From: Sepiola atlantica
Taxonomy: Eukaryota; Mollusca; Cephalopoda; Sepiida; Sepiolidae
Assembly: GCA_963556195.1 (NCBI GenBank)
Contig: OY744520.1
Coordinates: 2,094,001-2,158,000 of the forward strand
Length of the DNA stretch: 64,000 nucleotides
Reading direction: 5' to 3'
The position numbers and the translations under genes are program-made. This document shows, piece by piece, positions 1 through 11,258 of this stretch. Within the stretch, counting starts at the first letter, position 1, and the number at the start of each line of letters is the position of its first letter. The notes under the pieces were generated by a model. That model made no database searches, was not told the origin of the DNA, and saw only the letters and a list, made by a program, of their open reading frames with translations.

Positions 1-640
1 AAATTTAATACGAAAAAATACGAAAATAAAACAACACACACATACAAATAAAAAATAAATAAAAAATAAAAATTATTTAATATCAAAACAAACAGTTAAT
101 CGATCACCATACAATATCTATCATTTATCCAATATTACACACATATTTTTTAACACCGCATTTATATACATATTATAACTTTAAAACTTATATAATTCTA
201 TTCTCTGCGGGACTGGTTTTCCCTACGCTGTCTTCTGTCTTCTGGCATCCATTTTGTTACATTTTGGTAGATTCTCTGCACAGACAGAATTTTCTTCTGG
301 TGTCTATTATTTTTGAGAAATATTTAATAAATGATTTTTAATAATCATCCGAACAACGCACAAACAGCTAACACCACACTTGCTGTTATGTAAGATTTTA
401 AGAAAAAATGAATAGTAAGTCCCATTCTGTATTCGGTTTATTATTTTTGTTCCTTCCAGCTTACATCCTACCCGGAATTATCGATTTATTGGATGGATCG
501 AGTGACTTAAGCCTACCTAAGGCCGTACATACATTTTTCAGACACTTATATATTTCTACTGCAGACTTTTCGTTCCACGAACCTGATCACAGTTCTTTTT
601 TCTCCATTTTTTCCCTCTTTCATCTTTAAATTTTTAAATT
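1..640. other. AT-rich DNA, no feature recognised
   Basis: This is AT-rich sequence with short A/T runs. An open stretch of 73 codons at 408-629 (+) has no recognisable motif and ends in low-complexity Phe/Ser, so I do not call it a gene. Confidence 0.6.
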
Positions 641-1110
641 TTATTTTTCAAATTTGAATATTATATATTGATTTTTATTTATATATTGATTTTTGATTGA
701 TTATTGATTTTTTATTTATATATTGATTTTTCATTTATACATGCATACATATGTATATATATATGTATATATATACATATATATATGTATGTGTGCACAT
801 ACGTGTGCGTATGCATATATTTATTCTTTGATTTTTTATATATTGATTATATATTGAATTTTTAATTTTAATTTATATATTTATTTATTTATTTATATAT
901 TTATTTTTTATTTATATATTGATTTTATTTATATATCGAATTTTTATTTATATATTGATTTTTTTATTTATTTATACATTGATTTTTTTATTTATATATT
1001 GATATTTTTATTATATATTGATTTTTTATTTTTTATTTATATATTATTTATATATTGATTTTTTATTTATATATTTATTTATATTTATATATTTTTACTT
1101 TAATGTGACA
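640..1110. repeat. AT-rich minisatellite, unit about 16-24 bp
   Basis: Variants of a unit close to TTTATATATTGATTTTT recur throughout this interval with irregular spacing. A (TA)n/TATG-rich segment lies at about 742-815. The array is degenerate and non-coding. The rest, up to about 1617, is AT-rich unique-looking DNA with a (CTTT)n run near 1326-1372. Confidence 0.75.
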
Positions 1111-1624
1111 TTTATTAATTGAAACCGTCGTTATTTATATATATACATGTATATATTTTATATGATAATACATAGTTACCTCCCCTGCTTAGATAATTTA
1201 ATTAATTAGAGTTACGTACTTTATACTATGCTCTAAATATTAATATAAATAAATAAAATTTTTATTTACTCTTAATTAATAAATGTTTTTATTATTATAA
1301 ATTTAATTTCATTTTAATTTATTTTTCCTTCCTTCTTTCTTTCTTTCTTTCTTTCTTCTTTTCTTTCTCTCTGGTTCTTTACTTCTAAATATAGAATCTC
1401 TTACTAAACGGTTATTTTTCTGACCTAGCGTCTGGCCGGCCCCTCATTTCAAATTCTTTGTCCATAGCGTTTTATAACGGTTATAAATGTTTTTTTAAGA
1501 AATTCCATCATTTACTATTTCAGACTATGCTGAAGAAGACGGAATCGAGGATTTAAAACCCTTTTCTTGTCAGAAACCACTGGCCCATGTCTGATTAAAA
1601 TCTGTATTTAAAAAAAAAAAAAAG

Positions 1625-1626
<2 letters not shown>

Positions 1627-1656
<30 letters not shown>
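1627..1656. repeat. (TA)n microsatellite
   Basis: A pure AT dinucleotide run follows a poly-A stretch (about 1610-1622). It lies just upstream of a Penelope-like remnant. Confidence 0.95.
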
Positions 1657-1659
<3 letters not shown>

Positions 1660-1689
1660 TAGTGATGTTATATACGCATGCACCATTAA

Positions 1690-2310
1690 GGAATTTCGAC
1701 AAAGATCTGGCTTTAGATCGAACCCCAATACAACAACCCTGCAACCATTACCAACTCAAAGTACTGATAATAATCACACTAACCCTCACCCTTCACCTGC
1801 ATAGAGTAACTCTGAACTAGATACAATCAGCAGAAACACCTCAGTTGTCTTTAGCCCCCCAACAACACCTCAACTTTATATAGTTTCAAATTCACCCCTT
1901 CAAACAACTACCAATGAATTTGACTACTTAAATTCCACGCCTTACAGAATACATACATACATAGGTTTGAGTGCCTTCCCAATTAAGATAAGAATAACAA
2001 ATCATATGCATTCATTTAAATTAAACAACGATAAATCTAGCACTTCGCTTTCTAAACTAATTAGAAATTTAAAAAAATAATAATACACCCTACTCCCTGC
2101 ACTGGTCTATCATGAAAAATTCAGATCGTATACCCCAGACTCTCCACACTGCATCCTCTGCAGTTTGGAAACCTACACAATAGCCGCAGCCAATACATCT
2201 TTAAAAACCATTAACTCTAAAAACGAATTGATCTCCCAGTGCAGACATAAACGCAAATTCAAATATATTAACTTCTTAGCTCCTTCAGATACCCCTCCAC
2301 CTAACAATAA
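1690..2310 (+). pseudogene. Penelope-like element, C-terminal nuclease region remnant
   Basis: The interval at about 1975-2290 can be read, across frame changes, as the end of a PLE GIY-YIG nuclease. The pattern is R-x3-H (RITNHMHSFK), then SLSKLIRNLKK, then a Trp-Ser pair, a Cys-x2-Cys pair (HCILCSLE), and a final ELISQCRH motif. This ordering is characteristic of the C-terminus of one group of Penelope-like retroelements. Several frameshifts and stops are present, and the RT domain is not visible upstream, so the copy is dead and partial. Confidence is moderate because the assignment rests on motif order alone. Confidence 0.5.
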
Positions 2311-2880
2311 TTAATCGACACCTTCCTCCCCTATAACTTAAAACCTCCATTTTTTTCTATATAAATAAATGATACAGTTCGTCTTAGGTTTTATTGAGTT
2401 TTCAACGTTGCTTTTGCATTGAAATACGTTTTCGTAGAAAACAGGAAGAATACATTTTTTTTAACATGGCCAACCTCACTCGATCATCCATCTACAGACT
2501 ACAAACTTGGGTGGAAACGTCGTCTTGGGGTCCCTGCATGGATTCTTCTTGACGTGCCAATGTATTCGAACTTCATACCGTTTGGATTCCTTTTTAGTGA
2601 CATTTATTTAAACTGGAACATGCCCATTTGAATGTAAAAATTGTTTTTAGAATTTTTATAAACCTTTTTTTTAAACATTTTCAAGAATTTCAAAATTGAC
2701 TATCTTTATATGTCAACTTATCAATCAGCAACTTCCTCTGATAAGAATTTTAATTCTTTGAAAAGCCGGCTTAAGGAACGAAAGAGAAGAATAATAAATT
2801 ATTATTATTCATTATTTTCCCTTGCTTTGAACTACGAATGATTTTGATTTGCATCCATCTGCGAATCTAATTATTTTTAA
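2310..2880 (+). repeat. PLE-type 3' tail, also present near 21.3 kb
   Basis: The segment at about 2735-2790 (TTCCTCTGATAAG, then TTTTAAT, then GCTTAAGGAA) closely matches 21330-21375, including the GGCTTAAGGAA block. It follows the PLE C-terminus directly and so is probably its 3' untranslated tail. It is followed by a (TA)n tract. Confidence 0.5.
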
Positions 2881-2889
2881 TCGATTTAT

Positions 2890-2891
<2 letters not shown>

Positions 2892-2944
<53 letters not shown>
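2892..2944. repeat. (TA)n microsatellite
   Basis: An uninterrupted TA dinucleotide repeat. It separates the PLE tail from the family C repeat. Confidence 0.95.
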
Positions 2945-2948
<4 letters not shown>

Positions 2949-2949
2949 A

Positions 2950-3500
2950 ACACATTAGGTATGTGTATATTTAGATGTATAAGATTCACTCTTTAAGTAA
3001 TAAACTGATCATTGTTTATTTGAGAACACAGATGTCAGGCGTAAAGGGTCGTAATGTGGGCTATATGAAATTTTAGTTAGTTTAACAGAAAGGGGTCAAA
3101 GTGTGGATAGAACCTTTCCTAAAGAATCAGATACTTTTTATTTTTGTGAAATTTTAACAATATGTATTAGACATCAATTAATAAACTGTTTGGATTTACT
3201 TTCGGCAGCTTCGTAACTTTCACTTCCCTTATTTTGTCCTTTAGTCCTCACATTCCATGAGGGATGTTTCTGACAAACGGGGAATAATTGCTGTTTTCTA
3301 TGTCAGAATATATCTATTTAACACTTATTTTTGGAAAGTCTTTGATCTTGAAGTAGTGTTTATTTAGCTCCTTACAACAGGTGGCTTCATGCCTTGTCTG
3401 GGTGACTTCCATAACAAACATCCCTGAATTTCAGTTTTTTTGCAGTGTATGAAAGGATTTTAGCGGGCATACTATGGGCAGAAATTGCAATGTGAAAATT
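2950..3500 (+). repeat. Unclassified interspersed repeat 'family C', copy 1
   Basis: The stretch 2975-3195 aligns by eye with 8700-8905, and the stretch 3420-3480 aligns with 8920-8975. Shared blocks include GATTCACTC, AGAACA, TAATGTGGG and AATTAATAAA. The middle part (about 3196-3420) has no counterpart in the second copy. That middle part contains a segment near 3208-3235 that resembles the gypsy LTR-like region near 61855. No coding capacity is seen. Confidence 0.55.
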
Positions 3501-3523
3501 TATTTAACATGAGATTTAGAGAG

Positions 3524-3580
3524 AAAAAGAGAGAGAGAGAGAAAGAGAGAGAGAGGGAGGGAGAGAGAGAGAGAGAGAAC
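3524..3580. repeat. (GA)n microsatellite
   Basis: A purine-only GAGA run with AAAGA/GGGA interruptions. An open frame across it encodes only Arg/Glu repeats and is not a gene. Confidence 0.9.
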
Positions 3581-4302
3581 GGGAAATTAAGCAATATGCA
3601 GGAGTGTCTTTCTCTCGGAACAAAATCATACGCAATTATAAGCGAGAGTGACCCGAGACTCCTATTTCTATATATCGATATCGTCCTTCATATCAGCTGA
3701 GATATTGATAATAAAAGCTTCTAATGAAATACGTATCAGATGTATAGATTCTCAGTGCGATGAGAAAGGTAATCTTTATCATAGGCAACAATCAGAAGAA
3801 AATATTGTAAGACTTCTTGATGGCAGCAAATATGTCTGTATGCGTGTCTTTCATGTATGTGTGTTTGCGTGCAAATGTGTATCAGTTATAACACATACAT
3901 TGACAGGGTGTCACAAACCTCTGGACAAGATCAAACGTCATGTATGCACGGACGAAAACAAATATGAATTGATTTTGAAACCAGTTTTATTTTTCTTTGT
4001 TCATTCGAACTATACGTATTTTATTCTCTCCTCGTTTTTTTTATCGCATACACCCAAGAAGATACATTCTAAATGAAATAAAAAAGAACTACGTTTGTTA
4101 TCTTAACTCAAATACCACGTCCGTATTCTACATTAGTGTGTGCCTCTGTCGATTGTGTGTCTTTCTTAATGTGTATGGGCAGGTCTTTCTACTTGGGCGT
4201 GATTTTGTGTATTTTTGCGTCCCAGTAAAACAGTATATTCGTATAAATTAGCATGGTATGCATTTTGTTTGTATTTGTTTCTTCTGATTCTCTGTAGACC
4301 AC
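3580..4302. other. No feature recognised
   Basis: Overlapping open frames of 142 codons (3648-4076 +) and 84 codons (3997-4251 +) are present. Their composition is that of translated AT/TG-rich DNA, with no domain or conserved motif visible. I see no gene here. Confidence 0.5.
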
Positions 4303-4412
4303 GTTAAGGTTGCGCACATTCATAATCAAAAATTGGCCCCATGAAAGCAACGAGATTTAAACTTAACCCATCCAGGTTGCCTGTCCGTGCCGTCATCCAC
4401 CTAACCACCATC
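4303..4412 (-). repeat. Possible tRNA-derived SINE head or tRNA pseudogene
   Basis: On the minus strand, an A-box-like block (TGGTTAGGTGG) is followed about 40 nt later by a B-box-like block (AGTTTAAATCTCG). This spacing fits an internal Pol III promoter. No full cloverleaf could be confirmed by eye and no body or tail was delimited. Confidence 0.3.
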
Positions 4413-4599
4413 ACAATTTGGAATTGTTTTAAAGGAACTCTACATACGAAAGCAAACATAAACAAATAGGGTTAATAATATAATTCCTTCCACTTCTAGT
4501 AGCGGTTCTGCTGTCTCAATTGGTAGAACCTTTCCTGATTAGTTGAGGTTCTTTATCACGTATGTGAGATCTGGACATTTTATTTCAATTTTGGTCTAA

Positions 4600-5115
4600 T
4601 ACTATCGACAAAACCGTACGCGACGAAAAGAATAGAGTGTGTGATCTCTATCGGTCTTTCAGGTCGCGTGCCCTTCAAGGTCTACCGAGAATTAACCGAC
4701 GAAAGAAATTCCGATTTTGCATCTAGTACAGCATTTACCTAGGACTTATATGTGGTGTACGTGCAGTTAGTAGGACATCGCTTACGCTCCGGTGAAACCG
4801 TGGATGTTTTTTACCGGTGGGCCCCTTGAAGATTTCTACGTCATTCAATAGTATCATAAAGCGAAGCCTTGAAGATACCTCCGTATATGTGCTTTCTCAA
4901 CCATGCCCGACAGCTCTTACAAACTTCTACTCAAAAAGTAGCAATAAACATTTTTCAGTTTCTGACTCGACCGAGAGCCATATTGAAAAATTAACAGCCT
5001 ACAGTTGATTACGATGGCCGTATAGTCAGTGCATGGCAACTGAAGCTAAACGAGAAACAAAAGATAAAGTGCTTTGAATACGTTGGACTTAACAACTTAG
5101 CCACACATTGTTTCG
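4600..5115 (+). pseudogene. Decayed Ty3/gypsy gag
   Basis: Reading across frameshifts, a gag-like segment contains the block SGETVDVF near 4790 (LRSGETVDVF is typical of some gypsy gags). It ends in a degenerate zinc-knuckle-like block near 5075-5115 (KCFEYVGLNNLATHC), in which the second Cys has become Tyr and the His has become Asn. Many stops interrupt the frame. The nucleocapsid-like knuckle followed by a protease-like segment supports a gag-pol order. Base composition is less AT-rich than the flanks, as expected for old coding DNA. Confidence 0.5.
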
Positions 5116-5219
5116 CTCAGCGCGGCATACAAAAAGAAACTAGTTTCTTAGGACGATCTGTGAAAAGACGCAGCGGATTACAATTATGCGCTGACTTATT
5201 CTCCAGATAAGATCTGTAC

Positions 5220-5720
5220 TCGGCGATGCTTACCGTGTTCCAAAACGTGTGTGTTACACTAGTCGATTACCAGTGTAGTTGTTATACCATATTCAGCGAG
5301 AAAATGTGTCGTTCGTTTATAAAGAAAACTGTTGAGGTGTTTACTGTAGGTGATGAGACACTGGTGTGGGAATTCGGCCCGTCAGCCTTTGACCGGGGAG
5401 TGGAGGAGCGATTTTGATTAAGTTCCTATAAATTGTGTAGAACCCGGTTGGGTTTGATCTCCTGGTAGGGATACACGCAGTACATGATCTTGGTGGAATA
5501 TCCCTTTCGAGGTCAAATTTCCGGGCGAGCCACTTTACTTTTGTGTGGTTTTAGCACCATTCGTTACCGAAGATCCCGATTATTGTATGAAGTTGTATCG
5601 ACAACGAAATTAATAAACGTCTTCCCGGAGGAAAGCAGAAGAACGCTTAAAAACTGCATCATGGAATATTCGATGACGGGGAAAAATTAGTTTAGTTTTG
5701 TAAGAAAAAGTAAAGCAATG
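5220..5720 (+). pseudogene. Decayed gypsy protease/early pol
   Basis: Two open stretches (5226-5417 and 5484-5690) contain blocks consistent with a retropepsin region: KKTVEVFTVGDETL and, out of frame near 5450, a GFDLLVG-like block. The catalytic Asp-Ser/Thr-Gly triad is not preserved in any frame I can read. The position directly downstream of the zinc-knuckle remnant is the main support. Confidence 0.4.
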
Positions 5721-6341
5721 AGTCGATAAGAACTAACTTGCTCCATGTGGCGAAAACACGCATCGACTCCCAATGGGGGTACAGGCTGTCGGCCAGCATT
5801 ACGATAAAAACGCCCTGCAATGGATTAAAGAGAACTGAATGTTGACGAATATACCGCAGATGCTGGTGTTTGCAACATAAGAATTAAAGGAATGAAGACG
5901 GTGACGATAGAATGATGCGCTCCGGCTGGCTTTTTTTTAAGTGCGCGCCAAACAGATTCATAAGTGAATCTATAACAGGAACATTGACTGACAGAATTGG
6001 TGAATGCTAAAACGTTTGCCTTGATGGTCACCCTTTCATGTAAGATACCTCTGCCTGTGTACTCATATTGTGACCAGTTTTGAAGGCAGTGAACCGCGGC
6101 TCCGAATGATGGCTAAATATGACGACGTCGACTTCTTACGCGATGATGGTCTTCACTGTTCGACTGACAGTCAGCAGTGAATATCAACAGACTTCTATAG
6201 AAGCGACAAATGAATGAAGCCGTCTCGCATTTGCTATTTTTGTTATGATAGCCTCAGTGTAAACGACATAACATCGTCTGTTTCCATGCACGGAAGCTTC
6301 CTTCGTGACAAAATGCTACGTAAGCTGCCATAACACAATCT
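5720..6341 (+). other. Probable continuation of gypsy pol, highly decayed
   Basis: Composition continues that of the upstream gag-protease remnant, but I cannot identify RT, RNase H or integrase motifs with confidence. The stretch ends at the SINE insertion. Confidence 0.25.
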
Positions 6342-6653
6342 AGGCAGGTTTTATTTATCTTCCTCAAGGTAAGATGTGACACAAGGTCGGGAAAGTGGGA
6401 AAGAACCAACGCTCGAAAATTTGAGCACTCTGGCTGTTTAAAAATTGCCTGGACAGCCCCGTCGGCATTACCCGGTAGGGGCGCCCCAGACAGTAAGCAA
6501 TAAACTTACTCCTCCCCAAAGAGGGGAGGCAAAGGCTGGGAGGGTGCACCTCCTAGAACTGCACAGGACCGACACCCCCCGATAGACCGGCGTAAATCCA
6601 GACCCAAAGGCCCAGATTATACCGTTTTATTAGGCGGGGTAACAAAGGCAGGT
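6342..6653 (-). mobile_element. SINE (U2-headed family), headless copy with 8-bp TSD
   Basis: The element occupies 6350-6645 (296 bp, minus strand). It is flanked by direct repeats AGGCAGGT at 6342-6349 and 6646-6653. The body shares long blocks with the copy at 11259-11576, including GTTCTAGGAGGT, CTCTTTGGGGAGGAGTAAG and the CGACGGGGCTG region. The 3' end is a short A-rich GATAAATAAAA tail. The U2-like head seen at 11259 is missing, consistent with 5' truncation during target-primed insertion. It sits at the end of decayed gypsy sequence. Confidence 0.85.
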
Positions 6654-7764
6654 ATATTTGACGCCTATAACTCCTTGCCACTTATGTGACTGCTGCTACA
6701 ATTATTTTTGCCATATTATTTTTATGATTTCTTAGAAGTTTCATGAAGGCTTATTTTGATGACACCATTAAGATTGGAAAGGCATGTACCACCTAACGCT
6801 ATGATGGAAACGATTTAACAGAGGTTTTCTGTTATACGAGTCATAAGATTTTTAGATTGTTCTTTTTTACTATAACTGCGGACTAATTTTTAATAGGAAT
6901 ACAAAGAACAACAGATCTTATCGGTCTTTCTTACCTTAACCAATGGAGTTTAATTTGTTAACAAAACTTTCCGTTGAAAATAGCACTGGCAAACAATCTT
7001 TTAAAAAAGTTCGATTTAGTCCGCATGCTGATTTAAAAAAAAGCAATCACTTTTTATACCAGTTGTAAAAACAACGAGAAATGCACAGGAGATACAAACA
7101 TCATTTCCGGTCCTCAAAAAATAATTAGATAAATTTGGAGTAAATAACGTATGATGGGCGTAAATCGTCGAGATGATCCGGTTGTATCTTATAAACAGGT
7201 GCTTGCTTAAAAAATCAAAGGGAGCGCTTCTCAAGCTTCTACTACAAACGCAGTCACAAAATATAGAACGTTACTGACAACTCCTCGCGACCTACTTACT
7301 TCACTCAACAAATGAGAAGCCGGTTATTCTAGACACTAGTCTCATACATGTAGGCGACCTCGCCTTGATCGACGTCCAGCTCAAAAGATACACCTTATGT
7401 TATTGGTATATGTTAAATACACTTAGTTCTTTTAAACCAAAGCACCTTCATTCTTCTCCTTTGCGTTGTCTTCATTCGGTTATTGTAATTCTTCGATCAC
7501 CGCCGACGATTGTAGTATTTATTTTATTATCGATATAAAAAAAGCAAGAGTAGTTATTTTATTACTAAATATTATTGCTAACACAAATTGGATAATAATG
7601 GTAAAGCCTGAAGCGTTAATTATCACATTAATTACTCGAACACAATTTGACTTACAGTAACAATGTTTTTGTATGAACAAAATAAATAACAACAAAGATT
7701 AATCACACAAAGTTAACTTTTTTTAATCACGAGATTAAACTCCACTGTAAAATAAGATACAAAT
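6654..7764. other. No feature recognised
   Basis: Mixed-composition DNA with short open frames on both strands (for example 7016-7234 minus, 72 codons), none with a recognisable motif. I see nothing else here. Confidence 0.5.
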
Positions 7765-7975
7765 ATTTCCCCATGCTGCTGGTCCCTGGAACGCCCTCCC
7801 TGTCCCCTGTTTCTCCGACTGTACTGACATGCAGAGGTTTAAAACTAATGTAAATAGACATATCGCTACACAGCTCCCAATTTGGGATGACACCCAAAAC
7901 CTACACCTTAATTTTCAGTAACCCCTTACGTCTACAGTGGCGCCCCATCTGGTTTGAGGTGAAATATGTTAAAAA
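7765..7975 (+). mobile_element. CR1/L2-like LINE, C-terminus and 3' end
   Basis: A frame starting near 7770 reads AAGPWNALPVPCFSD, then QRFKTNVNRHI, and ends with a stop near 7918. This W-N-x-LP ... CF ... F-K-x-x-VN-x-H/Y pattern is the C-terminal signature of the LINE reverse transcriptase proteins also seen at 60.9-61.6 kb. The following 50 bp (CAGTGGCGCCCC, GTGAAATA) recurs at 30.8-30.9 kb, confirming a shared 3' end. Only the extreme 3' end is retained, as expected of 5' truncation. Confidence 0.65.
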
Positions 7976-8180
7976 AAAACAAAATATAACGTTTTTAATA
8001 ATTTAAAAAAAGCCGTATTATCAATTTAAATATTGTTAAATATTATTTCTGTTTCCAGTTCCAATCAATTTCATATCCCCACTTCAGATGTTTGTGTCAT
8101 CCAATCAAAGACAGAGAAACTCGATTTCATGAGAAATCTTTCTTCTGAGAAAAAATCCCATTCAACAGCATCTGACATTA

Positions 8181-8225
8181 TATTATACTTTATATTATAC
8201 TTTATTTTATACTTTATTTTAAATA
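8181..8225. repeat. Short tandem TTATACTTTAT repeat
   Basis: About three to four copies of a unit close to TTTATACTTTATTTTATAC are present in AT-rich DNA without coding signal (7976-8349). Confidence 0.6.
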
Positions 8226-8347
8226 ACATTCGTTTTTCTGATTATTTTGTTGAAACAAATTAAGATATTTAAAAGATATAATGTATCTGAAAGACACGTA
8301 GTAAGGAAACAAGAAAGAAAACCATCTTAGGAGTCCAACACACGCAC

Positions 8348-8349
<2 letters not shown>

Positions 8350-8416
<67 letters not shown>
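8350..8416. repeat. (AT)n microsatellite
   Basis: A pure AT repeat. The gap to the next tract at 8616 holds no recognised feature. Confidence 0.95.
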
Positions 8417-8418
<2 letters not shown>

Positions 8419-8611
8419 CGAATACTAGTCACACGATGTGAAACGCCACCGTAAAATAAGATACAAAATCATGATCACTGGATTCAAGAAAAATAATTGA
8501 AAAACATTACGATGGGATTTTTCTCAATATTTGTTTCGCGTGAGAGAGAACATACAATAAACTTCCCGAAGTAGACACAATAAATTATATGAAATAGAAT
8601 ACTGAATTACA

Positions 8612-8615
<4 letters not shown>

Positions 8616-8667
<52 letters not shown>
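8616..8667. repeat. (AT)n microsatellite
   Basis: A pure AT repeat immediately upstream of a family C repeat copy. Copy 1 of family C has the same arrangement. Confidence 0.95.
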
Positions 8668-8669
<2 letters not shown>

Positions 8670-8672
<3 letters not shown>

Positions 8673-9010
8673 TAGGTATTTTTATATGTTTATATATTTG
8701 TATATATAGGATTCACTCCTGAAGTAATTAATCGTCTATTATGAATTTTAGAACATAGATTATAGGAATAAAGAGTAGTAATGTGGGTTATATTTAGTTT
8801 AATTAAGTTTTATGCAAGGGAGGCAAACAAGAGCTGGAATCCTTTTCGTAAAAATTTAGATACCTCCGATTTTTGTTAAATTTAAAAAATAGTTTTTTGA
8901 CATAAATTAATAAATATTCCTCAAATCTCAGTTTTTGGAGTTTTTTAAAAGAGTTTTTAGAGAGCATAATATGGTAACCGTTTCTCATTTTGAAATTAAA
9001 ATAATTTAGA
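8670..9010 (+). repeat. Unclassified repeat family C, copy 2
   Basis: Aligned by eye to 2950-3480. The same blocks occur in the same order (GATTCACTC, AGTAATTAAT, TAGAACATAGAT, GTAATGTGGG, AAATTAATAAA, then ATCTCAGTTTTT and AGAGCATAATATGG). It lacks the roughly 225-bp middle segment of copy 1. Non-coding. Confidence 0.55.
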
Positions 9011-9139
9011 TTTGCATAAAATTTTATCCATTGTTAGTGGACATGAATTCATCAAGATTCCAATAAATTTCAATTTCTTCTTAAGACCCCTAAATCTTAG
9101 CTTTAAACTTTAGCCAGTCTCTAAAATTAAAATTAAAGA

Positions 9140-9265
9140 ATGAATTCAGGTCTAAATATACTAACCGATCATTATACATTCTAGAACATCTGCACAACTT
9201 CTAATGTGGGTTTTATTTTGTTTGCTCAGTTCCCCAAATCCTAAGCCTAACTGTTTTATGCAATC
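9140..9265 (+). repeat. Unclassified repeat family C, partial copy 3
   Basis: The segment with CCGATCATTATACATT, TAGAACATCTG and TAATGTGGG matches the same blocks in copies 1 and 2, in the same order and at similar spacing. It is short and diverged. Confidence 0.4.
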
Positions 9266-9780
9266 TCTGAATTCAGAAAACATCCTAAATTGATTCCTGA
9301 AATACTCACGTACAACAGCCCTGATCGAACTAGCCCAGCTACATTTTCTAACAACCCTCCCCACATATTCCAGTTAACTTATTTTCTGGTTATTCTACCT
9401 CCAGATAAACCGATTGTATTTATTTCAGGTCAGATAGACAACATCCCCAAAACCTTGCTACCCACAATCTCAAGTTACATTTAAGACACCACACATTTCA
9501 TTGATAAATTGCAACAAATCGAATAGTTACCTACGACGTACGACTCTCCACTATGGAAGTCTTCGCACTTAAACCAAACATCTCACATGACGAAGGGACG
9601 GCCCGTGGCGAATTCTTACACGAAATGAATTTTCCGAATAAATATGTGCAGGACGTCTACGACATAATTCGATTCATTTTTACGCGCAACAAGATCACCA
9701 TTTCCTACAAATCCGAGAAATTGCCGAGGGCACAAGAAAATACCACCAGCTAGGCCAATATAGTCATGTTTACACTCGCA
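9266..9780. other. No feature recognised
   Basis: Two open frames (9290-9484 and 9553-9753, +) lack recognisable motifs. The interval immediately precedes a PLE RT remnant and may belong to it, but I cannot show this. Confidence 0.4.
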
Positions 9781-10660
9781 CCCCCTATAATTATCCCTTA
9801 AAACCTATAAACTACTGCAGATTAATTGATGACATATTCCTTCATATGGACACATGGTAAACACGCCTTACTCAACTTCAACATCTATATAAACAGCTGC
9901 CATGATACCATAAAACGGACACTCAAGTACATTTATACATTTATACCATTACCCGTGCGTGTAAACAATGACCACATCTTTGTACACTTAACCCATAGAT
10001 AGCCACACTTATTTGGATTTCAATAGTAAGCATCCCAACAGCGCCTGTTTACGCGTTGAACGCAGTTTCTCTAGCACTACAGAATGCAAAACAAAGCATA
10101 GGCCTATGCTATTCACAATTTTCAAACACTAAATATTTCCTCGGATTTTTCAAAAGTACAGCAGATATCTAAACTGAACATCCAAAAACTATTGACTTAC
10201 AAGATGAAACAACCTAACAAAAAAATTTAAATTGGTTTCAAATTAAATAACAACACATACAATCTCTCCCAATTACTAACCAAATATTTCGTACATCTCA
10301 AAACATACTCAGGCATTAACTCCATGTTCAATGCATGTCAAATGTCAAACAGAAAACAGCTAATTTATTGCCACATCTCATATAACAAAACACCAAATCA
10401 CAATCTAATAACTACTTCGGTAATCTACTAGGCAATAAACTTCGGTATAAGGTCTTGAAACATGTAGTTTCGTACCCCGTTGTCACTCTTAATAAACTCA
10501 GATATCAGACTCGAAATCCCAGGTCTCATGTGTCACAATACTAACGTCATCTACTTCATTAACTGCATATATTGAAGTGAGCACAGCTACATTTCTTAGA
10601 CACACACTCCGCTATATCCGAGGTACAAAAAGCGGTCACGGACAATCACATATCGAATAA
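9780..10660 (+). pseudogene. Penelope-like element remnant: RT core and GIY-YIG nuclease
   Basis: The RT catalytic block reads RLIDDIFLH at about 9818-9845, with the second Asp pair intact. At about 10538-10612 a nuclease block reads NVIYFINCIY-stop-SEHSYIS. This matches the GIY-YIG start of PLE nucleases (I-Y ... C-x2-C ... Y-I-G), with the second Cys turned into a stop codon and the Gly changed to Ser. Between them the frame is broken repeatedly. The order RT then GIY-YIG is the PLE architecture. The canonical C-x2-C spacing separates this copy from the C-x-C copies at 27.6-34 kb. Confidence 0.6.
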
Positions 10661-10765
10661 ACATCACAATCTATCAAATAACACCATTGAAAAGATTAAA
10701 TAAATATTATTACACCCATGTTTATATTCCATGTAACACTGTAGATAAAACGAAATTAAATGGAT

Positions 10766-11258
10766 CAAATTATTAACTATACTCACAAGGATTTTACCCT
10801 CTGATAGCCAAAAACCTAATGACCAAACTCTCCTCGATATTGAAACGCAGTTCTGCAGGACAGCGTACCATTTGAAATGGTTATCGGCCTTTGAACCACC
10901 TTCCCTTGACCCACTTAACGACTCCACCCCCTCCAATCCCCCTAACTTTTCCTCCAACCACTTCCCCGTTTATCAACCTGACCGCCCCCTACACCCGCCT
11001 CCCGAAAACCACCCTTTAGACCTAAAGCTAGTAAGTCTCAAACATAAGATCTTCTCCATACTACAACGAGAAAAACACCGTATCACACCTAATATCTCCC
11101 ATTCCCAGCGTCTCACCCTCAAAGGCCTTAGGGATAAAAACCTGGTCTACCTACCCTCTGACAAAGGCAAGGAATTCTGCATTATCGCCCAGGAATCCTA
11201 CAACACTCTCGCCCTGGAACACCTCAGCAATACATCCCTTTACACACCCGATAATAAC
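10766..11258 (+). pseudogene. Penelope-like element, N-terminal RT part (interrupted by SINE)
   Basis: An open frame of about 165 codons runs to 11258. It includes CRTAYHLKWLSAFEPP and then TLKGLRDKNLVYLPSDKGK, the Lys-x-Leu-Arg ... P-[SA]-D-K-G motif found in the N-terminal part of PLE reverse transcriptases. The reading frame is stopped by a SINE inserted at about 11259 and resumes at about 11602. It follows directly on another PLE remnant in the same orientation, so two PLE copies lie head to tail, a common PLE arrangement. The frame has few lesions, so this copy is younger than its neighbour. Confidence 0.7.

Noticed and set aside
3648..4076. 142-codon frame
   Set aside because: No domain, overlapping alternative frames, and composition of translated AT/TG-rich DNA.
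4502..4580. Possible tRNA gene (GTCTCAATTGGTAGAACC, A-box-like)
   Set aside because: The matching acceptor stem and B box could not be found at the right spacing, so it was not called.
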